A DNA stretch of 64,000 nucleotides, from positions 992,001 through 1,056,000 of the forward strand of contig JALJCO010010195.1 of the NCBI GenBank assembly GCA_023101725.1. Direction: 5' to 3'. Below the pieces are notes generated by a model. That model did no database searches. It saw nothing but the letters and a program-made list of their open reading frames with translations, and was not told where the DNA came from. The position numbers and the translations under genes were made by a program. Below, in pieces: positions 41,001 to 52,066 of the stretch. The stretch is from Atherinomorus stipes. Taxonomy: Eukaryota; Chordata; Actinopteri; Atheriniformes; Atherinidae. Positions within the stretch are counted from its first letter, which is position 1. Every line of letters starts with the position of its first letter.

Positions 41001-44000
41001 GAAATGGTTTTACTGTTTGTTGTATCAATTTGAAGGTACTCCTCCCAACCGTCAACCCCTCGCCGCCAGCGTTCATGCAGCAGCACGCTGCTGTCAGGTC
41101 CCTGTACATGTTGGCTTTTCACAACGCACTTAGCGACACCTCATGGCCGTAATATGCTACTGTGTGGAAATTTGGATTTATTTATTTAGGGTTCGACTGA
41201 AGTCAGGTGGCGTCGGTTTATTTGGTAGCAAGTCCGCCTGTAAAGTGTCGAAAGGGGTGACTTCTCATCCGTGGAAGGCTGAGTTTTTTTGTGATGGAGG
41301 ATCCTCTGCTCGAGCGTGGCGTCACTTATCTCGTGAGTAACTGGGAGTGTTGGTTTGTATCAATAACGTTGCAGTCTAAAAATAGAGTTTGGTTTCCTGA
41401 CGGTAAATTAAGTTTACAAAAGTGCTTAAATTGATGACAGATAAGCAAACAGGGGTGTTGAGCGCGTGGACAGGCAGGATATTAAACATGTTTTTGTGTA
41501 CTGTATGTTTGAAAGAAGTTTTTAATATCCATTTTTTCCCCCAGTGTTACAAACACCTCACTGGGTTTATAGTTGAGTTCATATTGGTGCACCTGCAATG
41601 ATCCCCACAGTCTGTGCCAACATTAATATTTCTAATAAAAGCTTTTTAATAGGAATTTCTAATTGATCTACTTCTGATAAGCAGTTGAAAAAGAGGCATA
41701 AGCAAGTTTCTTCTTCTTTAGTTATAGTACAGTAGGTAGCCTAAATCTCAGTTGCCTGTTTATCTTATTATGAGTAACAATTTTACATTTTCAAATAGCA
41801 GCAAATAAAACGTTACAAAACAAAGTGTATCTTTATTTTGAGTGACAAAGTGAAAGCCTTTAAAAAACATGCAGGGATGCCTGATGAACTCTGAGACAAA
41901 TAAAGTGGACAGGAGTATAAGGGCTTTTGTGGAAAAGTCTTCCTGTAATGTCCTATTGAATGGCTTCCTGAGCACTGAGGAATATTTATCACCTCACTGG
42001 ATCTGGCTCGAGTGCACTTGACCAGTGTAATCTGAGTTTTCAATCTGGCCATATTGTATGAACCTTGCAAGTTTCCTTTCATTGTGTTCAAGGAAGTGCT
42101 GTTGTGTTTCAGGCAAGGCTTTGAATTAAATTTAGTGTGCAGCCAAGTGCACCTGTACTCAAGAGCTGTGTTGACCAAACAGGACGGGGGTTTCAGTAGA
42201 TGACTTTATCATTCAGTATATTTCAACAGGATTGCTTACTCTGTCAATGGCATTGTTGGAAAATGTATAAAAATAGATTAATTAAAACAAAGTGGACATT
42301 TTAGTTCTGTAAAATTAGTTACCAGTTATCTAAAGTTATATAAAGTATCAGATTTAACCCCTTTTTTTTCCCCCAGGGCGCAAATTTCTTTTTGAATTTT
42401 GTTTGTCAGACACTTAAAACTGTAGTTCAGTGGTGACAGCTAAAAGCATGAGCTCAGTGTGATAAGAAACATGACCTCATCCATCTTTGACAGTTACAGC
42501 TCTGAAGCAATTGGGAACAGCTGGTTGAGTCTGGCTTCCTCTTGCTGACAAATGCTGAAAAATGACTAACAGTGATTTTAAAAAGCCTTTGGCAGGTCTG
42601 TAAAAAATTTAATCTTCACAAGTCTTTCACAATATTAAGAAAAAAACTGCACCTTAACGACCTGCCCGGGCATGAAACACTTAAACCCATTATGATGTAA
42701 TAGTTATAGGATTGCATCAAAAATGCTAAGTACCTGGCGTTCTATGAAGAAAGTAAGTGACTATTTTGTGAAACGCGTCACTTTACTGACGGAGAGAAAC
42801 TGTGGGAATACAGTTCAGCCTCACATCACATATAGGGAAAGTTTCCACTCCCATATTGTCACACCAGAGGAATGTCTGAGCAGAATGGGCATGACTCTCA
42901 CTGTATTTCAAGTGATCTCATCGAAAGAGTCATTTATTAAGATTGTCACATAGTTTTTCTTGCTTTTGGTAGTTAAATGCTAATAAAATTTGTTCATCTG
43001 TTGCAATTCGAAAAGTGTACAAGAGAGCAGTCCTGACACTCTGCAGGCATGTGCCAAGCCATCCTGCACACAATCTGCTTTACAAGTACTAGTATTTACA
43101 CACTGAATTTTAGCTGAAATGATCAACCTGTTTGTCAGCTAAATATTGATTTTAATTAGTTTAAAAAAGTGAATGATAAAAAAAAAAACCAGCACATTTT
43201 AAATGTCCCTGTGATTAATCATTGAATGCAAAAAGTGGATTAATTCCAAATGAAAATTATTCATGTGCTTGTATTGTTTGTTATTTAGGCAGGAAATTTT
43301 TAATCAGATTCATGGGATTGATCACATATAGTTAAGGTAACTGGACTGAGACATAGCCACACTGTTTATTGTGACTCAAACGAAAAATGAAATATTATAT
43401 ATAGTGACATTATCACTGGTATGTAATAACGCTGCCGCTTTATATAATCAAGTATTTATTGCTTATTTTCTCTATCATAATCCCCCTTGTCATCTAATAA
43501 ATCCTGTTAAGGCAGTTACGGCTTTATTCTGATGCTAACAGCACTGATAGAAGACAGAAGTTTCCTCTGCCACACAGATAAATCTCCCTCTTGGTTTTCC
43601 AAGAGCAAATTGGGTGCAGGTTAGTACCTGCCTGTGTGCAGTAAACAAAGGGCTATGTGTTTGTCATACCATGTACTGAACTGCCTAAAAGGTTCATGCT
43701 TTAAATGCAAAGAGGGCACGTGTACAAAACATCCCCAAACTGTTTTCATCAGTTGACATAAAGTTCTGCAAATATAAAATGCTTTGAGTAAAGCTCTGTA
43801 TTCTGAGCCCAATGTTTGGCTTTAAAACTGCACTAGCTCTCTTTGACACTTTGTCAAAGAACCTGACAGGTTTGTTGTTCCTGCATCCTGCTTTACGTGC
43901 CTCATTTCTTCTGTGGAATTCCACCATCTCAGTTGCTTCTGTCTCTTCATATAACCCTGGACTGACATGATGATTTTGAGATCAGGGCTGTTTTCTGCAG

Positions 44001-47000
44001 GTCTTTTTTGTTCTGGTGAATATGAAAGTTCTTTATGGCTTCATGTCTGGGATCGTTTGGGATGCTGCAATATGAATTTTGGCTAGGCAGTTGCCTCTCT
44101 GTTCATGTGTCGTATTTATGCTACACTTTATAGTACCATATGTGTACTAAATCATAGTATGCTACTGTGGCACAGCTCTAATTCTCATTTAATGGAGGCA
44201 AGCCACTTTAGTGTAAGCCTTATCCTGATAATGAGTTACTAAGCCTCTTTGGAACATGGCTCATATGATTGGCTCAACAGTGGATCAAAGCACTGTAATC
44301 TCTAGCATGGAGATGCTCAGAGGTTGAAAATTTCAGATCAGATTATTTGCCCCGTTATTGCTACACTACTAAATCTTCAGAATGGCTGTGAAATGGTTTT
44401 TGATTTATTTTAATAATAGATTATTAAGGAATTGTTGAAGTGTGCACTAAAATTAGATGCAGCGAAGCAAGGATAGAATTAAGGATTAGAATTAAGATGA
44501 GGCTTTTCACTTTAGGGGTTGTGCTAAATTGTGCATGCTTAATAATTGGTATGCTACTTGTAAAAAAGGGATAATCTCCACAATTAGTTTTCTGATTTAA
44601 TATTTATGGTATATCAGTTAGTCTAATTCAGCTTTTGTTGGGACTTTTAAAAACTCTATGGACATAAAATCAGTCAGACAGCATGGTTAATGTCAACGTC
44701 TCTTATTGCGTAACACCCAAAAAACAGATGATTAGATATGTTTTGTAAAAAAGGGCCGTACTAACATCAAAACGACCGCCATCTTACACATCACAAACTA
44801 TCTTGACAGCTTCCAGTTTCGAACCAAAGCTGTTGTTACTTTCAGCTGGCAAGCGAAGCGTGAGACTATCTGTCAGTGCGTGGCCTCCAATGGGTGTGTT
44901 ATGAACCTAATGTGACAACAGCTACAGCTGTACTGTATGTGATGTGCTTTGTGAATACCTGTGTGTATCCTCAGGGTGACTTCACCTGGAACAGCACGTT
45001 AGGACGGAGCGTGAGCCTGAAGCCCGTCCCTCTGCAGAGCCTCTCGGAGTTGGAGAGGGATCGTCTCCAGGATGTTGCCTTCAGGCGACTGCTTCAGTGT
45101 CATGACCTGGGCTGCCACATCACCATCCCTAAATGTACTATACTCAATACACACACACACACAACCAGTGCTTCCCTTTTCCACCAAGTTGCATAAACAG
45201 TTTTAGTTTTCAATCTTTGTCTTGAAGCTAATTTATGCTACTTGTCTTTGTAAAGTCTTTCAAAATGGGTCATCTTTTGGAGAATTAGCCCAAGGAATAA
45301 TTTAAGCTATTCATTTTTTATTCAAATTTTTCAGATGGCCACAAGCACAAGAAATCTCTGAGGAAGAAGTTTGATTCATTATCAAAAGAGAAGAGTAAAG
45401 ACAAAGGTAATCTGCTAGGGATACACTCTTCATTGTATCCAAGATTTTATTTTTTTTGATGTGATGTATCAAGAATATTTAAGTGGTATTAAAGCATTTT
45501 GTAACAGTAGAAAACCATAAACTTTCATGCTTCTCAAACCCATGAAGATGAACAGATTTTTGTTGAATCTCTGGGAGAATCACTGAGTCTTGTTAAGACT
45601 TTTCAAGCCTTGTTTGCTTCTGACACTTTACGAGAGATTCTTTTATCCATCTGGGCTGCAGTTGTGTACACTCGCTGAAGCAAACTCTCTCAGTCGTTTA
45701 TCCCCGTAGAGCTCAGAGTGATCTGAATCTTTCAGTACAGAGGAAGCTGTGATCTTCAACCACCGCGCTGCCCCGCCTGCTGTAACAATGTGGCAGGAAA
45801 GTGATGTTCTCTGTTAGACAGAGGCAGTCCAGGGAAATAACTAAAACAATCTTAAGTGGTAGCTTATTCGCTGCAGCCTGTCCTCCGGCGTGCCCAGCCC
45901 CCTCTTTCCTCTTTTCCCTTTTTGTTTACAAAGGCACTTGGGAAAGTATGTGCCCTCTGAATATTAAGTTGCGAGCTGCAGAACACTGTTCTTACCATTT
46001 CTCTTGCCATCTTTACTTTGAGGAGGATTTATTTAAAAGTTCAAGTGTGAATGACTCCCATTACAACTCCATCGTAGATGCTTTCTACAGAGAATAATCC
46101 AAAGAGGAAAGACTAATTCAGTGTCTCTGTTGACTTGGAGCTAACTACAGTATGTGAACTTTAAATCTCCTTGCCTTACTCTCCTTGCTCTTCCAGAGAC
46201 TACGCCACAGGCGTTTGGCATACCGCTGTCACATGTCATATCCAACGACCGCATACACAAGCTGCGGCATGATCACCCGAGGGAGGAACACAGCAACCCC
46301 ACTGAATTGATGCTATCCTTCCTTCACCTGTCCTCTAGCTTCAAAAAGGCTAACAAAGAGCTCTCCAGCAGCAACTCTTCCCTGAGCTCCACCTCTGAGA
46401 CCCCTAATGAATCCAGTCTGCCCAGCACGCCAGACATTGCCCCACGGACATGCAGGAGGGTAGGCTTTTATGCCAGTAAACTTCACATGCTGATGTAGAG
46501 CAACAGTGGGGGTCTGTCATTACACTTGCATGCTAGATTTTCATGCAAATGGCGACCTTTTTAGATATTCACTCTGTGTGTCGGAGATGATGCAGCCTTT
46601 ACACAAAAATTCACTTGCAAGTGGCTTCTCTCATCATCATATGCTTGTCACCCGTCTGCTCGACAGGGCGGAGTGTCTGTGGACTGCATCACTGACCTTG
46701 ATGATAACCAGTCCCGGCTATTGGAGGCCCTTCAGCTGTCTCTGCCAGACGAGGCAGCTGGGAACAGGAAGAAGCACCATGACAAAAAGCTCAGCCTTAA
46801 CCCCATTTACAGACAGGTGCCTCGGATAGTGGATCTCTGCTGTGAGCACCTGGAAAAATACGGTATAAAGTTCAAATTTAAAACTACTGGAGCATAGCCC
46901 AAAACACACACCTGCATTCAGTCCCCGGCAAACACCTGGTCATGAGCTTTTGAATCAGTCATTTCATTTAAATTTGGAGGCTGAATGTTAGTCACAATAT

Positions 47001-50000
47001 TGAGACTGATCTTTGTCTTTGTTCAGGCTTGCAGACCGTTGGAATTTTCCGTGTTGGGAGTTCCAAGAAGAGAGTACGACAGGTAAGTTTTCATACAGCG
47101 GGTGAACCTTTAAACATCTCAGCACTTTGATGAATCGCCTCAAATTCAAGTCACATTCTTCTGCATAAAATGTGGCAATATTTCACCCAGCTTCGTGAGG
47201 AGTTTGATCAGGGCTGGGAGGTTCACATGGATGAGGAACACAGTGTCCACGATGTAGCTGCTTTGATAAAGGAGTTTCTCAGAGACATGCCTGACCCGCT
47301 GCTGACAAGAGAACTCTACACAGCCTTCATCAACACAGTTTGTAAGGAGCACACACACACACACACTGAGTAATCCTCTGTCATGAAATAAATATTTGCA
47401 TTACCTTTTTGATTTGTTTGAAGCTGACATAAACTGATGTACTTCTTTTTCTGCAGTGCTGGATTATTCAGACCAGCAGAGTGCCACCCAGCTGCTGATA
47501 TTTTTGCTTCCTCCTTGTAACAGCGACACACTGCAGCGCCTCCTCTGCATGCTGTCCACTGTGTCCACACATGCTGAAGACAGCCTGGACAGTGTAGGAC
47601 AGGAGGTAAAGATTACTCTGAGAATGTGCCAACGCATCTGCTGGTTTAATGTAAAAAGATGAGCTATATGAGGAATGTAACATATGATGTCTCATTTTAG
47701 ATCTTAATAAAGGCTTTTAACCTCCAGGGCCACCTCTTTGCTAAGATTACCAAAAAAATAACCTGTAAAAAGAAACAGAAAACATACAAATTGCATCAGC
47801 TACAGTCATAAAAATGTGTTGCAACAGTTTCACAGATTTAATGTGATGAATCCCAGCACCCATCAGAGGGCAGCACGACAGATGTGCGTTCATCTGGAGC
47901 CTCTAATTTGAAGAGTGCTGCACCAAAATGCAGCATCATTGTGCATGATAATCCATTATGGCTTTCTTTACTAAATGATTCATGGTCACTCACACCACAC
48001 TGCACCAAAGGAACACTAACAGAACACCAGTAAATATCAGTCTGTTCTGTCCTTGTTTACTTAACACGGTTTGTATGCAAAGCACCTGTGGAACTATGGG
48101 AATGATTTTTATAAACACTGAGCATTCATTTATTTGCATGCGGTTCCTCTGCACCTATTAGATATTATTTCACTTTTACAGGGTTCCTATGCAGTCTTCA
48201 AAGACATGCAATTTGCCTTAACCATTTTCCAGGTCTGGATAAGTGTGAAAAAACAAGGAAAATAAAACAAACAAACAAACTGTTTTTAATATTCAGTTTT
48301 TTCCAAGGTAGAAATCAGAATTTCTGACTAAGCGAGCTGAGTGCTTGTTAGAAAGCATGGCACATAGTTCATCATAAGATTTTCAGTCTACACGGCCTCT
48401 CTAAATGTTGAGGTGTTTTTGGTCAAGACACTGAGCCCTGTAAGTTTATGTACGTTTAAAATAAGCTATTAAGACCATAAGCTCTTCAGTAAAACAGTTG
48501 GAAAATCAGATATAAAGTGAGGTCAGTTTAATTTCTCAAAGAAATCTAATAAATCTGCCCTTAACCAGCATTCTGCCTCATGGCTAGTGGGATGTGCTGG
48601 GGTTTTTTTTTGTTTTGTTTGTTTTGTTTTTCCCAAAGGCTTGTTTATTTCCCAGTCTGGAGGCTGCATCCATCTTTTTTTTTTTTATTCTAACTATAGT
48701 TGTTCATAGTTGCTGGAGCTGACAGCTCCACCACTGTATGGGAGAGGGTCAGTCAAAATGAGTTAAATGTCACTGAAAACATTTCTTGTCCAATTTATCA
48801 GAGATTCAAAGGGTCTTGTGAAAGATTAAGACTTAACAGACACCATGACAAATTAAATGTTTTACTTTATGGCAGATTTTGGCTCAAATTAGTTAAATAG
48901 ATGAAGAAATCTATTATTTTATCTTCATATTGTTGGAGGGGGGGCATAAGTTGAGCAGCATCAGTGAGTTTGGTTCTATTTTAGGTGGAGATGTTTCAGC
49001 TTCCCTGTGTCCCATCGACTGTTTTGTAACACAACATTGTACCTAGAACTGCAATCTTTTGCCTTTTTTTTTTTTACAATATCATATGCTTCAATATTTT
49101 TTGTGGACATTTAGAGGTTTACACTTGGTAGTAAAAAGCAACCCCAAAAGTTGACAGAGAAATCCAGAAATTTGGGTTTAAGTGGGACTTTTTTTTTTAT
49201 TAATCTAACTTTATGGCTAGGACGTTTTTTCCCACAGATACATGCTGTAAATCTTTGAACAAAAGGAGGCAGAGAAAGCCAGCCTTATTGAAGGTGACAG
49301 GTCTGTGGTAGGTGCACATTCCCAAACTTCCCTGGGAACCCAAGATGCCTTTTCTACAGCAGCCTTTTATCTAAATGACTTCACTCTTTAATTATTGCAT
49401 TTTTCTCCCCTAAGAAAAGGGTCAAACAAGGACAATTGAATGTTTTTAGGTATACTTACAGTTTATATAGATATGCATAAGTAAATTCTATGTTCTGTTT
49501 TGTTTAGATTACAGGAAACAAGATGACATCACTCAATTTAGCCACTATCTTCGGGCCCAACCTCTTACACAAGCAGAAGAACTCAGACAAAGAGTTTGCA
49601 GTCCAAAGTTTTGCCCGTGCAGAGGAGAGTGCAGCTATAATCAGCGTCGTTCAAAAGATGATCGATACATATGACAAGCTGTTCATGGTAAGCTTCGCTT
49701 TAACCCGGAAGACACAACAGCTAAAGTTAACCTATAGTTTTATTCCAACAGTACGAGTCTGTGTCAGGTTTTGTTTTATGGGATCTTTTAGGCTTATTAA
49801 AGTGAAGCCTAATGAAATCTAAGCATTAACTTAATAGGCTATGAGAAGCTTTTATATAAACCCAACAAAGCTGAAGCAGTAGAGTAGCATTTGTTATTCC
49901 TTTTTTTTTTTTTTTTTTACCTAAACCTTGTCAAATAAATTTAAACAACACTCATTTCAGTGCTTGGCAAATGAAAAGCATCACTGGATGGGTCAGTTAC

Positions 50001-52034
50001 TTTTACATCAGCTTTTGCTTTGTTTATACTGTAGATAACATGATGCTCCTCTATTTTGTTTTCAGCTTCTCACTAGGAGAAAATAATCCCATCAAACATT
50101 TAATTTGCATCATGAAAAGTGGCTTGCAAAGTCATTGTTCAAACATGGAACCTGGTTAAAAAAGAAAGTTAAACTCCTCATTATGCTGGCGGTAAACAGT
50201 GCTGAGAAATTAAACCATTTCTACGGACTGATATGTATTTATTTAGATCTGAAGGGCTGATTTATGAGGGCATAGTGAAGGAAACCAGACTCTTGCTTCT
50301 CCTAGGTTTCGGCAGACCTGCAGAATGAGGTGCTGATGAGTCTGCTGGAAACTGATCCTGATGTTGTGGATTATTTGCTGCGGAGGAAGGCTTCTCAGTG
50401 CACGTGAGTAACCTTGTCAGCAAATATAAAGGAAAGATGGTAGGAGAACGTTGTATGGACTTGAGAAAAAGACAACTGCTGTATGCTGCAAAGAGAATCT
50501 GAATCTGAAAGTTATGTTCCAGTGTATTTAACCAGTTGTTATGATGCCTCCACTTATTACTTTAGGTCTAAGTGGGAACCTTCCTAACTGGTCCCCATGC
50601 ATTTCAAGTTCTTCCCTTCACTTTCCCAAAACATACATATCCATATTCCTGATGCTTGAATCAGCAGAAAGTGAATTCAAATGTATCTTCTTATTGTTTT
50701 GTTTGTTTCTGCAGAGAGCCTGGGCTTCTTAGACCAGAGGAGTCTTTCTCTCTGTCAGAGAGACGCCTGTCTAATGACTCCCTCAAAGCATCAAGTGGAG
50801 AGGTATCTCCTTATGACAATAACTCCCCTGTGCTGTCAGACCGTCTGCTGCGTAAATACCCAGAGGACCATGGTCTAATCTCAGATGGGGTTTCCAGACT
50901 TCCCAGGCAGTTTGCATTCAGTGATAATTCAAAAGATGGATCTGGTAGCACTTCTCCTTCTCCTTCTACTGACAAAGGTGAGTTAAGTTCATTTCAGCAT
51001 GAAGCATTTTCAATTGTTTTTGTAGTAATTTGTTTGGCTTTTTGGGAGATGGCTATGTATTTCTGATATTTTTACTGTCTAGTTTACGTGAGACAGTAGA
51101 CGTGTACTGTAGCTGGAGCCAGCGGACAGTTAATGAAAAAATGAGCAGCAATTGTATTTAGGATTTCTGGTTTTATTGCGCAGACTGGACACTACAGCTG
51201 TTTACACAGAACTGCTGTTTAGATTCTTAACACATTTCTCCATCCTGAGTTAGTTTTACTGTCATGACTTCAGATGACACCTTGGTTTGTGGACTTGGAA
51301 AGTTGGGGATCAAACCGCTGACTTTCCAGTAAATGGATGAACTACCCATCTGCCTGAGTAAACATTAGCATAGCTCTGCATTAAGACTAGAAACTGCAGT
51401 TGGTGACAATGTTTATGTTACATTTCAATATAAAAAATGGTCTTATTTGTATTTACTCAAAGTATTTACAGACATTTTTCAAATTTCATGATTTTCAGTT
51501 AAACCAGATTATTATATAGAGCCATTCCAGATTTGGATCTAGTAGATAAACTTCATATTAAAGTACGGGTGTAACAATTCAGTTAACAACCATTCGATTC
51601 ATATCATGGATGATATTGGTTCATTTAGAACGATCTGAACCGATTCAATTCAGCAACTTGAAATCGAATCAGAAACCATAAATCGTGATAAGAATTGAAT
51701 CGTTGTTTAACGGAATCATTACACCCCTGATATTAAGTGTATTTGTAACCCAGGCTGAGCAGCAGGGTACTCCATGATCAGCTTGCAGCTATGCAACATG
51801 TATGTACATGTATGTGCAGGGTTTTAGTCAGGTTCTCGCCTCACTCGAAACGTTAAGTTTAAAGAACCAAGATGGCCAAAAAATGCCAAAGATGAGACTT
51901 TAGCACTGTAGTCCTTAGACCAAAAGGTGACACACAGCAGCTTTCTGTATATTTTATGTCTGCGGGTTTTTCTTTATGGGGCTGGAGGCGACTCAGGTGG
52001 TCCTGTGGCTTTGATTGTGCATCTGTTACTGTGA

Positions 52035-52066
<32 letters not shown>

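Larger units (their letters stand above)
32043..44974 (+). other. arhgap6: arhgap6 intron 1
   Basis: 12.9-kb intron. In mammals the amelogenin gene AMELX lies inside the matching intron on the opposite strand; I see no secreted proline/glutamine-rich exon set here. Contents: nested Tc1-like elements (35348-39220), a hAT-like MITE (40432-40587), the candidate promoter/exon near 41.3 kb and a Tc1-like remnant (43850-44110). Confidence 0.8.
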
